DNA of 64,000 bases, taken from NCBI GenBank assembly GCA_934630495.1, contig CAKTVW010000006.1:1-64000 (forward strand), in the 5' to 3' direction. Position 1 is the stretch's first letter, and every line of letters begins with the position of its first letter. The DNA is from an uncultured Oscillospiraceae bacterium (lineage in GTDB: Bacteria > Bacillota > Clostridia > Oscillospirales > Oscillospiraceae). Positions 18,673-27,792 of this stretch are shown here, one piece after another. The notes beneath the pieces are model-generated. The model was not told the origin of the DNA. It did not search any database and was given only the letters and a program-made list of their open reading frames with translations. The position numbers and the translations under genes were made by a program.

Positions 18673-19752
18673 TTAAACGTTTCGCCAGCCCTCCTTGACC
18701 AGAAGGCGAAACAGGCGGGGGTGCTTGCGTGCGCGGTTCACGATATAGCAGAAAAAGCCCTCAAAGCACAGCGTCAAAAGGAGAATGCACAGCGGGAAGA
18801 GCAAGGCGGGCCAAGCGTCGAGCCGTGTGCTCTTTATGACCGCTTGCTCCGAGATCAGCAGTTGCCCGTCCGAGCGGCGTAATTCTCTGATCTCGATATA
18901 ATTGCAGTCGTCTTCCGCTGCCTTTTTATAATTCTCCTGCCCCACGACCACCTGCAGCGGGACGCCCTGCGACAGGCCGCCGCACAGCGCGGAATACTGT
19001 TCCGCCGACAGAATATCCGCCACATGGCTGACATAATACGGCTGACGCAAGCCGTCCGTGTTCAGGTACAGCGTATCATCCTGCCACTGTACGGTGTAGT
19101 CGGAAAGCTCTACCGAGACAGCGGCGTCGGTCGGATGCATTTCGCGGTGCATCAAGACGACAGAGAAAACGATACATCCGAGCATAAACAGATCGACCAG
19201 CAGGAATATGACGATAAACGACCACGGTTCCCGCACATTGCCGTGAAAAAGCTCGTCGGGGATATCCGGCAGGGCATGACCCCTGCGCAGGACACGGCGG
19301 TAGTAGTGCTCCGCTTCCTCGATAAAGTCCTCGCGGCCCCGCACCAAATTGTCAAGACGGAGTTTACCGTTCCGAAGATGCAGCGTCGTCATTGATGGGC
19401 CTTCGGTCAAGCCATAGATGTCCGCCATGGAATATGTGCGCTTGCGTCCAAGGCACGGGCGCACTTCAAACCGACCGTCCCCGTATGTCACGCGCCAACG
19501 GCAGTACGCAAGAAGGAGCCAGCCGCCCATGAGCGAGAAAACAATGTCAAGGATCAATGCCGCCCATGAAAACGCGGTGCACAGGCAGTACGCGCCGATC
19601 GCACCGGCGGACAATACGCAGATCAGCGCGATCACGACAAGCAGCTTGGAATAGCGCAGGACATTTTTCTGCGGCTTTTGCGCAAAAAGGCGCAAACAGA
19701 CCAGCGCATGTAAGCTGTCAAGAATCAACAGAGATACGAATCCCGGGAGCAT
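18673..19752 (-). CDS. Membrane protein of unknown function
   Basis: Protein of 359 aa. N-terminal hydrophobic spans lie at about 4-22, 33-55 and 62-82, then a soluble segment, a span at about 176-198, a long extracytoplasmic domain rich in beta-strand patterns, and a last span at about 315-340. The middle soluble segment (RWRVTYGDGRFEVRPCLG) resembles a PH-like domain next to membrane spans, as in several Firmicute envelope proteins, but the assignment is weak. It has a GGAGGG site. Confidence 0.7.
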   Translation of the reverse strand: MLPGFVSLLILDSLHALVCLRLFAQKPQKNVLRYSKLLVVIALICVLSAGAIGAYCLCTAFSWAALILDIVFSLMGGWLLLAYCRWRVTYGDGRFEVRPCLGRKRTYSMADIYGLTEGPSMTTLHLRNGKLRLDNLVRGREDFIEEAEHYYRRVLRRGHALPDIPDELFHGNVREPWSFIVIFLLVDLFMLGCIVFSVVLMHREMHPTDAAVSVELSDYTVQWQDDTLYLNTDGLRQPYYVSHVADILSAEQYSALCGGLSQGVPLQVVVGQENYKKAAEDDCNYIEIRELRRSDGQLLISEQAVIKSTRLDAWPALLFPLCILLLTLCFEGFFCYIVNRARKHPRLFRLLVKEGWRNV

Positions 19753-19858
19753 TCTTTTCCCTCCAAAACTATGTAAAATAGCGGTAAGCGTTGCAGAAAG
19801 GTGCCATGCTGTTAAGGATCAACGGTGGAATATCGCATTGCTTATGCGCGGCAAAATC

Positions 19859-20077
19859 CTAAAACCCATTGCGGAACCAATGCAGAAGCAGCGTAATGAG
19901 AAAGCAGATCGATCCGAATACGCAAAAGAGCGTATACCCAAACGGAAAATGCATTTTCCTGAGGAGCTGTTTCGCTTTGGCCGGCCCGGCAATATACTCG
20001 TATATTCCGAAGACGAAGAAAACAATCGTTATAGAAAGCGTGATAAAAAATAATATGTTCCACAAAACATGATTCAT
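19859..20077 (-). CDS. Small two-span membrane protein
   Basis: Protein of 72 aa with hydrophobic segments at about residues 6-28 and 47-66 and a short basic loop between them. AAAGGAG lies at good spacing upstream, which separates it from the several overlapping short frames in this stretch. Function unknown. Confidence 0.55.
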   Translation of the reverse strand: MNHVLWNILFFITLSITIVFFVFGIYEYIAGPAKAKQLLRKMHFPFGYTLFCVFGSICFLITLLLHWFRNGF

Positions 20078-20169
20078 TTTATCGCATATCTCCTTTCCAC
20101 CGCGTCTTGCCGTTACTGCATCTGCTTCATTTCCCGTGTGCTGTTCTTGCGGATAACCGTATCGTCCTT

Positions 20170-20607
20170 TCAGCCGCCGTTTCGGTGAGAGACCGTAGAA
20201 TAAAGCTTGTCGTTGTAAGGATATTTGCGCAGGATTTCCGCAATATCGGCCGAAAGCATCCGAGCAAACTCGTCGTCAACGCTTTTTAACAGCTCGTACT
20301 GGATCGAAAAGATCTGTCTGCGCGGGTCTTCGTCAGCCTTGCGCTGTTTTGCTTCGGTATCCACGGCGATTTCAAAGGATAGTATTTTTAATATGCCGTA
20401 ATACATATCTGCGGTCGTGCTGCACAGCGTCCGGCTGATTACCTTTCCCCGCTCGGCAACACAAAAAGAGTATTGTGGCGTGTTGGAAAAATACACGCCG
20501 TCTTGAATCGGGTGCGCTTCCTCCGCAAGGGGATATTGATCGCGAGGGACGCCCAATGTGCGGCAATACGCATAGAGTGTATTTATAATTCTACGAATGC
20601 TTTCCAC
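20170..20607 (-). CDS. Imm63-like immunity protein
   Basis: Protein of 145 aa from a GTG start placed 7 nt after AGGAGG; the frame is open further upstream but without a ribosome site. The C-terminal half, with DPRRQIFSIQYELLK followed by MLSADIAEILRKYPYND, fits the Imm63 family of polymorphic-toxin immunity proteins. The middle YSFCVAERGK and TTADMYYGIL also fit. No toxin gene is seen beside it, so it appears to be an orphan immunity gene that would neutralise toxins delivered by neighbouring cells. Assignment is from pattern memory only. Confidence 0.6.
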   Translation of the reverse strand: MESIRRIINTLYAYCRTLGVPRDQYPLAEEAHPIQDGVYFSNTPQYSFCVAERGKVISRTLCSTTADMYYGILKILSFEIAVDTEAKQRKADEDPRRQIFSIQYELLKSVDDEFARMLSADIAEILRKYPYNDKLYSTVSHRNGG

Positions 20608-20808
20608 TGATAATCCTCCTGATATGACAGATCGACCGGGTCCGTTGCTGCAAGCATAGCTTTCGGAGCAGCCCGCATCATGCGGCCCTTGCGGCCGCTT
20701 GGACAGTGCAGGCAGCATTGCGGTACGGAATATCTATCATCAGTATAGCCTTTCCGCATCAGCCTGTCAAGCTTGCCGAAAATATGGCACTTATCACTTA
20801 TAACGACC

Positions 20809-20838
20809 TTGACAGGCCAATTAGGAGTGTAGTATAAT
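20809..20838 (+). promoter_or_regulatory. Promoter of the lipoprotein gene at 20942
   Basis: A consensus TTGACA (20809-20814) and a consensus TATAAT (20833-20838) are separated by 18 nt. Confidence 0.75.
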
Positions 20839-20941
20839 GTATACAGGAGCGTGGAGCAAGGACGGCTTGCGAAGCCTGTATAAGGGCATTTCGACGGAAG
20901 CTGCTTAAATTCCTTAATTTGAGGCTCTCGGAGGACATGCT

Positions 20942-21709
20942 GTGAAGAAATATATCATAACGCTTTGTCTGGCAATGCTGCTTCTGCTTTGTGCCTGCAC
21001 GGCGCACGATGCGAATCCCGAGGCGTCGACGCCGTCGACCGCCGAACAGAATGCGGCAGTCGAAACGGAGGCCGCCTATTTGTTTGAAAATTCCGAGGAA
21101 AATGCGATCTGCGCAGCATATCCGAAGCTGTGCTCGCCTGAGAGCGACGCCGCGAACGACACGATTTATAATTTTGTTCAGGAAAAAATTGCCGCGATCT
21201 GCATACTAACGGATTATAATTTGACGGCGTCGTCGGAAAAGCCCTCCGAAACGGCGGAAGATTATCAGAACACCTACCTGAATGTCGAGTACCGCATTAC
21301 TTATTGCACAGACGACTTGGTAAGCATTGTTTTTGAAGGGCTTTACAATTATAAAAAGGCCGCGCATCCCATCCATCTCTTATTTACGCTGAATATTGAC
21401 CCGCAAAGCGGGAAGGAAATTGCCTTTGCCGACCGCTATGCGATCGATGACGCGCTGTATGAGGCGTTTGCCGCGCAGGCGGAAAAGGACATCACGGAGG
21501 GCGCAGGCGGAACGTGGCCGGAGGGCTGGGGAACGTTTTCCGACGCAATATGCAGCAAAGCTGCCTTTTTGAACGGACTGTCGTCCGGAGACGATTTCCA
21601 TGTGTTCTACACCGCCGAGGGCGTCGGGATCAGCTATCCCGTGCCGTATGCGATGGGAGATCATTTGGAGGTCATGCTGCCATACTCCGCGCTGAACGCG
21701 CTGAAATAG
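20942..21709 (+). CDS. Lipoprotein with DUF3298/RsiV-like domain
   Basis: Protein of 255 aa with a GTG start after GGAGG. The signal peptide ends in lipobox LCAC at about residues 16-19, followed by a Ser/Thr/Glu linker. The C-terminal part (YPKLCSPESDAANDTIYNF, then LFTLNIDPQSGKEIAFADRY, then SYPVPYAMGDHLEVMLPY) matches the pattern of the DUF4163-DUF3298 pair seen in RsiV and PdaC. Such domains sit outside the membrane and can bind or sense cell-wall ligands. Preceded by a consensus promoter. Confidence 0.8.
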   Translation: MKKYIITLCLAMLLLLCACTAHDANPEASTPSTAEQNAAVETEAAYLFENSEENAICAAYPKLCSPESDAANDTIYNFVQEKIAAICILTDYNLTASSEKPSETAEDYQNTYLNVEYRITYCTDDLVSIVFEGLYNYKKAAHPIHLLFTLNIDPQSGKEIAFADRYAIDDALYEAFAAQAEKDITEGAGGTWPEGWGTFSDAICSKAAFLNGLSSGDDFHVFYTAEGVGISYPVPYAMGDHLEVMLPYSALNALK

Positions 21710-21741
21710 AGATAAACTGCTACTGAGGGGGAGAAAGGTAT

Positions 21742-21954
21742 ATGAAGCTTGCATTATTCAAGACGGCATTCATCAGTATTATACTGAGCATTGCCGCACT
21801 GATCGCGCCGCTGTCGGCGTACGATATTTCCGACTTTCTCAGAACTGACAAACTGGTGGGCAAAGAAGAAGCGACATGGAACAACATGAATTTCTCCGAA
21901 GAATCGCCCGCAAACCGCTCAAACGGTAGAATCGTATCGTTCTGCCATTGCTGA
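21742..21954 (+). CDS. Small exported or membrane protein, possibly degenerate
   Basis: Frame of 70 aa with a hydrophobic N-terminus (residues 5-27) and a GGGGGAG site. From 21876 to 22007 a second frame encodes a membrane-helix tail (LPLLIISGVIVPLIV then basic residues) interrupted by one TAG at 21927. The two pieces may be fragments of one decayed gene or two overlapping tiny ones. Low confidence in function. Confidence 0.35.
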   Translation: MKLALFKTAFISIILSIAALIAPLSAYDISDFLRTDKLVGKEEATWNNMNFSEESPANRSNGRIVSFCHC

Positions 21955-22162
21955 TCATCAGCGGCGTTATCGTCCCGCTGATTGTCCGCCGCGAAAAGAA
22001 AAAGTGATATCGAGACAGTAAGAAACGATCATGAACCGGTCGCTTGAAGCTGCGAAACGGCGGCATACCGATCTCTTCTAACTACCCGCCTGCCGGTTAC
22101 CGACACTTTCTACACTTGTTCCCCCGCAGTGCCTTACTACCCTGCATTTTTTGATAGCCTAA

Positions 22163-22254
22163 ACGCCCTCCGGGGCGGGACTTTGTCCCGCACCGAAGGG
22201 CGTCTTGTCTGCCTCGGTGGGCGTTCTGTTTGCACCGGGTTTTTTCGCGGTGCA
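22163..22254. terminator. Hairpin cluster at the clpB 3' side
   Basis: ACGCCCT (22163-22169) pairs with AGGGCGT (22197-22203) around an inner CGGGAC-TTT-GTCCCG stem, and GCACCG/CGGTGC forms a second hairpin near 22232-22254. They lie just past the clpB stop and probably end its transcript. The gene-free interval 22008-22265 holds nothing else. Confidence 0.5.
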
Positions 22255-22265
22255 GAGCTTTCTGA

Positions 22266-24860
22266 TTATTCAACGACCAGCTCGTGGTCCTTTACGGTCA
22301 CGCGAAGCGTGCTGTTCGGAGAAATGTCACCGCGCAGAATGCGCTTCGCAAGCAGCGTTTCGACGGTGTGCTGCAAATAGCGGCGGAGCGGTCTTGCACC
22401 GTACTGCGGGTCGTATGCCGCGTCGATCACGAACTGCTTTGCCTCGGGCGTCAGCTCGCAGGCAAGCTGCTTGTCCGCAAGACGGTGATTGAGCTGAGCA
22501 AGCTGAAGGTCGACGATGCCGACGATATTTTCCTTGGTCAGCGGCTTATAGAATACGATCTCGTCCAGACGGTTGAGGAACTCCGGGCGGAACGAACGCT
22601 TGAGAAGCTGTTCGACCTTTGCGCGGGCGTCCGCGCTGATCTCGCCGTCCGCGCCGATGCCGTCGAGCAGGTATTCCGAACCGAGGTTGCTCGTCAGGAT
22701 CAGAATGGTGTTTTTGAAATCGACCGTGCGGCCCTGCGAATCGGTGATACGGCCGTCGTCAAGCACCTGCAGAAGTACGTTAAACACGTCCGGGTGCGCC
22801 TTTTCGACCTCGTCGAACAGCACGACGGAATAAGGCTTTCTGCGAACGGCTTCGGTCAACTGGCCGCCCTCGTCGTAGCCGACGTATCCGGGAGGCGCTC
22901 CGATCAGACGGGACACGGAGAACTTCTCCATATACTCGGACATATCGATACGGACCAGATTCTTTTCGTCGTCAAACAGCGCCTCGGCCAGCGCCTTGGT
23001 AAGCTCGGTCTTGCCGACACCGGTCGGACCGAGGAACAGGAAGGAGCCGAGCGGACGGTTCGGGTCCTGAATGCCGGCACGACTGCGCTGGATGGCCTCG
23101 GTGACGGCCTTGACGGCCTCATCCTGCCCGATCACGCGCTTGTGCAGCTCGGCGTCGAGGTGCAGGAGCTTTTCGCGCTCGCCCTCGACCAGCTTCGCCA
23201 CGGGAATGCCCGTCCAGCGCTCGACGATCTTTGCGATCTCCTCCTCGGTGACCTTATCGCGCAGGAGATTGCTCTGCTTTGCGCTCTGCGCAAGCTCCTC
23301 CTCGTGGGCAAGCTGCTTCTTCAGCTCGGGCAGCTCGCCGTATTTCAGGCGCGCGGCCGTTTCCAGATCATAGGCCTGCTCGGCCTTTTCGATCTCCGCG
23401 CCGAGGGCTTCGATGCGCTCACGAAGCTGCTGCACCTTGCCGATGGCATTCTTTTCGTTCTCCCACTGCGCCTTCATCGCGTTGAACTTTTCGCGCTGCT
23501 CGGCAAGCTCCTTGCGCAGCTCTGCCAGACGGCCCTTGGAAAGCTCGTCGTCCTCGTTTTTCAGCGCGGCCTCCTCGATCTCCATCTGAATGATCTTCCG
23601 GCGAATGACGTCCAGCTCGGTCGGCATGGAGTCCATCTCCGTACGGATCATCGCGCAGGCCTCGTCGATCAGGTCGATGGCCTTGTCAGGCAGAAAACGG
23701 TCCGTGATATAGCGGTCGGAGAGCGTGGCGGCGGCAATAATGGCCGAGTCCGTGATTTTTACGCCGTGGTAGACCTCATAGCGTTCCTCCAGACCGCGCA
23801 AAATGGCGATCGTATCCTCGACCGTCGGCTCACTGACCAAGACGGTCTGGAAACGGCGCTCCAAGGCCGGGTCCTTTTCAATATACTTGCGGTATTCGTC
23901 GAGCGTGGTCGCACCGATGCAGTGCAGCTCGCCGCGCGCCAGCATCGGCTTGAGCAGATTGCCCGCGTCCATGCTGCCCTCGGTCTTGCCCGCGCCGACG
24001 ATCGTATGCAGCTCGTCGATAAACAGGATGATGCGGCCCTCGGAGGCCTTGACCTCGTTCAAAACGGCCTTCAGACGTTCCTCAAATTCGCCGCGGTATT
24101 TTGCGCCCGCGATCAGCGCGCCCATGTCCAGCGAGAAGATCGTCTTGTCCTGCAGGGACTTCGGCACGTCGCCGCGCACGATGCGCTGGGCAAGCCCTTC
24201 GGCAATGGCCGTCTTGCCTACGCCCGGCTCGCCGATCAAAACGGGGTTGTTCTTCGTCTTTCTCGACAGAATGCGGATAACATTGCGGATCTCGTCGTCG
24301 CGGCCGATCACGGGGTCCGTCTTTTTGTCGCGGGCCTTTTTGACCAGATCGGTACCGTATTTGCTCAGCGCCTCATACGTTCCCTCCGGGTTGTCCGTGG
24401 TCACGCGGGCCGTGCCGCGGATGGTCTGCAGCACCTTGAGCGCGGCCTCCTTGGTAATGCGGTAGTCGGAAAACAGGTTCTTTACGGTGTCGTCCGCCGT
24501 GTCCAGCATGGCGAGGAAGAGGTGCTCGACGGAGATGTAGTCGTCGCGCATTGCTTTGGCGGTCTTCTCGGCCTCGGCAAGCAGACGGTCCATGCCGCGC
24601 GAAATATAGAACTGGTCGGCGTCGCGGCCGCTTCCGGTCACGGCGGGCAGCTTGTTCACGGCTGCCTCGGCCGCAGCCTCAAAGCTCTCCGTGCTGATGT
24701 CCATTTTCTTCAGCCACTGGGGGATCAGCCCGTCCTCCTGCTGCAAAAGTGCCAAGAGCAGATGTGCCTGCTCGATCTGTTGATTCTGATGCTCTGCGGC
24801 GAGGCGCTGCGCGCTCTGGATGGCCTCGGCCGTTTTCTGCGTAAATTGATTGGTATTCAT
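22266..24860 (-). CDS. clpB: ATP-dependent disaggregase ClpB (Hsp104 family)
   Basis: Full-length protein of 864 aa. The N domain is at about residues 1-150. The first AAA module carries Walker A GEPGVGKT, followed by the ClpB-specific coiled-coil middle domain (about residues 400-530). The second AAA module carries GPTGVGKT, and the protein ends in the D2-small domain. It rescues aggregated proteins with DnaK. A perfect CIRCE operator (24952-24978) lies between promoter and gene, so HrcA control is expected. This is notable because clpB is more often under CtsR in other Firmicutes. Confidence 0.98.
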   Translation of the reverse strand: MNTNQFTQKTAEAIQSAQRLAAEHQNQQIEQAHLLLALLQQEDGLIPQWLKKMDISTESFEAAAEAAVNKLPAVTGSGRDADQFYISRGMDRLLAEAEKTAKAMRDDYISVEHLFLAMLDTADDTVKNLFSDYRITKEAALKVLQTIRGTARVTTDNPEGTYEALSKYGTDLVKKARDKKTDPVIGRDDEIRNVIRILSRKTKNNPVLIGEPGVGKTAIAEGLAQRIVRGDVPKSLQDKTIFSLDMGALIAGAKYRGEFEERLKAVLNEVKASEGRIILFIDELHTIVGAGKTEGSMDAGNLLKPMLARGELHCIGATTLDEYRKYIEKDPALERRFQTVLVSEPTVEDTIAILRGLEERYEVYHGVKITDSAIIAAATLSDRYITDRFLPDKAIDLIDEACAMIRTEMDSMPTELDVIRRKIIQMEIEEAALKNEDDELSKGRLAELRKELAEQREKFNAMKAQWENEKNAIGKVQQLRERIEALGAEIEKAEQAYDLETAARLKYGELPELKKQLAHEEELAQSAKQSNLLRDKVTEEEIAKIVERWTGIPVAKLVEGEREKLLHLDAELHKRVIGQDEAVKAVTEAIQRSRAGIQDPNRPLGSFLFLGPTGVGKTELTKALAEALFDDEKNLVRIDMSEYMEKFSVSRLIGAPPGYVGYDEGGQLTEAVRRKPYSVVLFDEVEKAHPDVFNVLLQVLDDGRITDSQGRTVDFKNTILILTSNLGSEYLLDGIGADGEISADARAKVEQLLKRSFRPEFLNRLDEIVFYKPLTKENIVGIVDLQLAQLNHRLADKQLACELTPEAKQFVIDAAYDPQYGARPLRRYLQHTVETLLAKRILRGDISPNSTLRVTVKDHELVVE

Positions 24861-24951
24861 AGGGATCTCCTTTCCCGAAAACAGCGTCAGATGCAGGCCG
24901 TTTTCGTTTGCCGCGGCGGGAAGCGGGATATGCCGCTTCCGGCGGCTGGTT

Positions 24952-24978
24952 TTAGCACTCGCACAATGAGAGTGCTAA
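24952..24978 (-). promoter_or_regulatory. CIRCE operator (HrcA binding site)
   Basis: TTAGCACTC, nine spacer bases and GAGTGCTAA make an exact 9-9-9 CIRCE palindrome, located between the clpB promoter and the clpB start. Confidence 0.95.
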
Positions 24979-24991
24979 TTTCTTTAGCTTC

Positions 24992-25019
24992 ATCATACCA
25001 CCCTTTTGGGGTTTGTCAA
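24992..25019 (-). promoter_or_regulatory. Promoter of clpB
   Basis: On the minus strand TTGACA (25014-25019), a 16-nt spacer and TATGAT (24992-24997), immediately upstream of the CIRCE element. Confidence 0.75.
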
Positions 25020-25113
25020 TAGGAAAAAGTATGAATTTTTTGTGACGGTTTCCGACGGAAAAATCGCGCTATGTACGGCGGGAGCATCCCGCCGCTTCGG
25101 CCGCATGAGGCGC

Positions 25114-25266
25114 TTATTGGAGCATTTCCGAAATGCTCTGCTCCATGCTGTCGACTGCCTTCTGCGCCGTTTTGCGCGCCTTCGACTGCTGCGGGAGCAT
25201 CAGGACCGCCGCGCCGCCGGCAGCCATGCCGAGACCGAGAGTCAGAAGAAAACCGCTTACCTTCAT
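25114..25266 (-). CDS. Small YtxH-like protein
   Basis: Protein of 50 aa. A glycine-rich membrane helix (residues 5-23, LLTLGLGMAAGGAAVLML) is followed by a basic amphipathic tail rich in Lys, Gln and Ser. This matches small YtxH-type proteins (general-stress gene family in Bacilli). The ATG is preceded by GGAAGGAGG. The frame extends far upstream without sense. Located between the clpB promoter region and a mobile repeat. Confidence 0.6.
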   Translation of the reverse strand: MKVSGFLLTLGLGMAAGGAAVLMLPQQSKARKTAQKAVDSMEQSISEMLQ

Positions 25267-25450
25267 TACGTTCGCCTCCTTCCGCTTTTTGCAAGGCCCT
25301 GCCGCAGATCGCCGGGAATCCTCCGAATGAACGGACTGCCGCGCCCGACGGAGCTTTTGCTGCTGAAAATCATCGATTTTAGTTCGTACCAAACCTTGAT
25401 TTTCAGCAGGCGCTCCCGCCGGCCGCTCCTGCGATCTGATCAGAGTTGCC

Positions 25451-25619
25451 TTAGGGCAGCACCGCGCAATTGCGCCGACGCGCTTCGCCGGATATTTTCC
25501 GCCAATTCTTTGGCTTGAAAAGTTTGAAATACATACAGTATTCCCGCACTTTTCAAACCTTGACTTGGCAAAAAATCTCTCGTCGAATTTGCTTGCCGAA
25601 TTGTGCGGTGCTGCCTTAG
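25451..25619. repeat. 169-bp MITE-like palindromic element
   Basis: The terminal inverted repeats are TTAGGGCAGCACCGCGCAAT at the left (25451 on) and its near-perfect complement at 25599-25619. An inner hairpin TGAAAAG...CTTTTCA lies between. The interior matches the fragment at 1-112. No coding potential. Confidence 0.75.
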
Positions 25620-25767
25620 CTTTCCCGAAAGGAAGAAAAACTTGCAAAACGGCGGGAAAGTGTCTTTTCCGGTCGTAAAAAACGTGGTATAATAAAGAAA
25701 ATAGCGGCGCTTGGACCCACGCGGTAAAAAGCGGCTCCGCGAATGCAGCAATACAGGAGGTAATGTC

Positions 25768-26691
25768 ATGTCCGTCGATGTTTTGCAAGACAAGATCCGT
25801 AAGCTGAAGAGTCCGGTGATGCTCGGGCTCGATCCCTACCTTCCGATCCTGCCCCCGCATATCGTCCGCGACGCCTTTGAGGCGCACGGACAGACGCTTG
25901 AGGCCGCTGCGGAGGCGTATCACCGTTTTTGCAGTGAGCTGCTCCATGCGCTCGCGGGCGTCGCCCCGGCGGTCAAGCTCCAGAGCGCGTGCTTTGAAGC
26001 GCTCGGCGCGGCGGGGATCGCGCAGATGCAGCGCCTCAGCCGCGAGGCGACGGAGCTGGGCTACTATGTTCTGATCGACTCCATGCGCGGAGACGTGGGA
26101 AGCGTCGCGGAGATCTATGCGCAGGCGATGTTCGGCGCGGTTCCCGTCGGCAGCGAGACGCATCGGCTCTATGAATGCGACGCGCTGACGATCAACAGCT
26201 ATCTCGGAAGCGACGGCGTCAAGCCGTTCCTGCCCTACTGCAAGCGCGAGGGAAAGAATATTTTCCTGCTGCTCAAGACCTCCAACCGTTCCTCCGGTGA
26301 GGTGCAGGACCTGCTTTCCGGCGACCGCGTGATCTATACCGCCATGGCGGATCTGGTCATGCGCTGGAGCGAGGGCCTTTTCGGCAGATACGGCTACAGC
26401 GAGATCGGTGCGGTTGTGGGCGCGACCTTCCCGCAGACCATGAAGCTCCTGCGGGAAAAATACGATCGCCTGTTCTTCCTCGTGCCCGGCTACGGCGCAC
26501 AGGGCGGCACGGCGAAAAAGGTGCAGCTTGCCTTTGACCGCTTCGGACACGGCGCGATCATCACCGCTTCGCGCAGCATCATCTGCGCGTGGCAGAAGGA
26601 GGGCACCGACGGCACGGACTACTGCGACCGTGCGGTGGATGCCGCGGAAAAAATACGAAAGGATATTTCCAAGCTGGTGACGATCTTATGA
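25768..26691 (+). CDS. pyrF: Orotidine 5'-phosphate decarboxylase (type 2)
   Basis: Converts OMP to UMP in pyrimidine synthesis. Protein of 307 aa from the ATG at 25768, which follows AGGAGG. The lengthy form with DSMRGDVGSVAEIYAQAMFG as active-site strand identifies the type-2 (bacterial long) subfamily. A possible -10 TATAAT lies at 25688-25693. The stop overlaps the next start by 4 nt (ATGA). No other pyr gene is adjacent and no PyrR-type leader was recognised. Confidence 0.95.
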   Translation: MSVDVLQDKIRKLKSPVMLGLDPYLPILPPHIVRDAFEAHGQTLEAAAEAYHRFCSELLHALAGVAPAVKLQSACFEALGAAGIAQMQRLSREATELGYYVLIDSMRGDVGSVAEIYAQAMFGAVPVGSETHRLYECDALTINSYLGSDGVKPFLPYCKREGKNIFLLLKTSNRSSGEVQDLLSGDRVIYTAMADLVMRWSEGLFGRYGYSEIGAVVGATFPQTMKLLREKYDRLFFLVPGYGAQGGTAKKVQLAFDRFGHGAIITASRSIICAWQKEGTDGTDYCDRAVDAAEKIRKDISKLVTIL

Positions 26692-27716
26692 CCACGATTT
26701 ATCTGATTCGCCATGCGGAGGCCGAAGGCAACATCTTCCGCCGCCTGCAGGGACAATATGATTCCAACATCACGCCGAACGGCATGAAGCAGATCGCGGC
26801 ACTCCGCGAACGCTTCGCGGATATTCCGATCGACGCGGTCTACAGCAGTGATCTGACGCGCACCCGCACGACGGCGGGCGCGATCTGGCGGCCGAAGGGG
26901 CTGACGCTGCATACGGATCGGCGTCTGCGGGAAATGGGCGTCGGGCCGTGGGAAAATCTGCCGTTCGGATGGCTCGACCGCACGGAGCCGGAGCTGAACC
27001 GCGAATTTTCGCAAAGCCCGCGTACATGGCACATCGACGGCAGCGAGCTGTTTTCGGACTACACCGGACGCTTTTTGCAGGCGCTTGAGGAGATCGCACG
27101 TCGACACGACGGGCAGACCGTGGCGATTTTTGCGCACGGAATGGTACTGCGCGGCACGCTGCTCACCTTATTCTTCCCCGACGATCAGGATGCGGTCGGA
27201 CACGGCGAGAATACCGCCGTTTCGCTGCTCCGCGCGGAGAAGGGACGCTATACTTACGATTATCTCAACGACGCGTCGCATCTCACGCCGGAGATATCTA
27301 CCGTTGCGCGGCAGCGCTGGTGGCGCGGGAGCCGTTATCGGGAGTTTAATATGTGGTTCCGCGACCCCGCTGCGGAGGACGCGGCGCTGCTTTCCGAACA
27401 GGGCGTTCCCGAGGGGTGCACGGTGCGTGTGGCGATGCTGGGCGACAATACTGCGGGCATGGTCGCGTTCCGCACGCTCGATCGGACGCAGGCGGAGCTT
27501 ACCGCGCTGACGCTGCTCCCCGAACGGCGCGGCATCGGCCTTGCGCCGCAGCTTGTCGGTGAGGCGGTCGGGATCTTGCGGCGGCAGGGCGTAACGGCTC
27601 TGCGGCTGTGCAGGCCCGTTGACGCGCAGTCGGCACAGAGGCTTCTGGAGCGCTGCGGCTTTGCGGGCACGCCCCCGACGCTCGACCTTACCGTCAGAGT
27701 ACAGTCGCTGCGGTGA
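26688..27716 (+). CDS. Histidine phosphatase - GNAT acetyltransferase fusion
   Basis: Protein of 342 aa with two domains. Residues 1-195 form a phosphoglycerate-mutase-like phosphatase with the catalytic RHAEAEGN motif at residues 7-14 and the second histidine in IFAHGMVLRG. Residues from about 210 to the end look like a GNAT N-acetyltransferase, with ALTLLPERRGIGLAPQLVG as the acetyl-CoA loop and RLLERCGFAG near the end. Coupled to pyrF by ATGA overlap. The substrate of neither domain is known; a role in nucleotide or cofactor housekeeping is only a guess from the neighbour. Confidence 0.85.
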   Translation: MTTIYLIRHAEAEGNIFRRLQGQYDSNITPNGMKQIAALRERFADIPIDAVYSSDLTRTRTTAGAIWRPKGLTLHTDRRLREMGVGPWENLPFGWLDRTEPELNREFSQSPRTWHIDGSELFSDYTGRFLQALEEIARRHDGQTVAIFAHGMVLRGTLLTLFFPDDQDAVGHGENTAVSLLRAEKGRYTYDYLNDASHLTPEISTVARQRWWRGSRYREFNMWFRDPAAEDAALLSEQGVPEGCTVRVAMLGDNTAGMVAFRTLDRTQAELTALTLLPERRGIGLAPQLVGEAVGILRRQGVTALRLCRPVDAQSAQRLLERCGFAGTPPTLDLTVRVQSLR

Positions 27717-27739
27717 ATGCTTTATACTGATATAAACCG

Positions 27740-27777
27740 GACGGAGCCGGGCGAAATGCCCGGCTCCGTCATTATTT
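27740..27777. terminator. Intrinsic terminator between convergent genes
   Basis: A 13-bp GC stem GACGGAGCCGGGC with a 5-nt loop followed by ATTATTTTTA. Closes the pyrF operon and can serve ddl from the other side. Confidence 0.85.
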
Positions 27778-27792
27778 TTAATGGAATCAGTA

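Noticed and set aside
22284..25022. A 912-codon open frame antisense to clpB
   Set aside because: It mirrors the whole clpB gene, is Leu/Arg/Gly-biased without domains and has no ribosome site. It is a by-product of GC-rich codon use.
25711..25767. Upstream extension of pyrF
   Set aside because: AGGAGG sits just before the ATG at 25768, and the extra codons do not match the family start.
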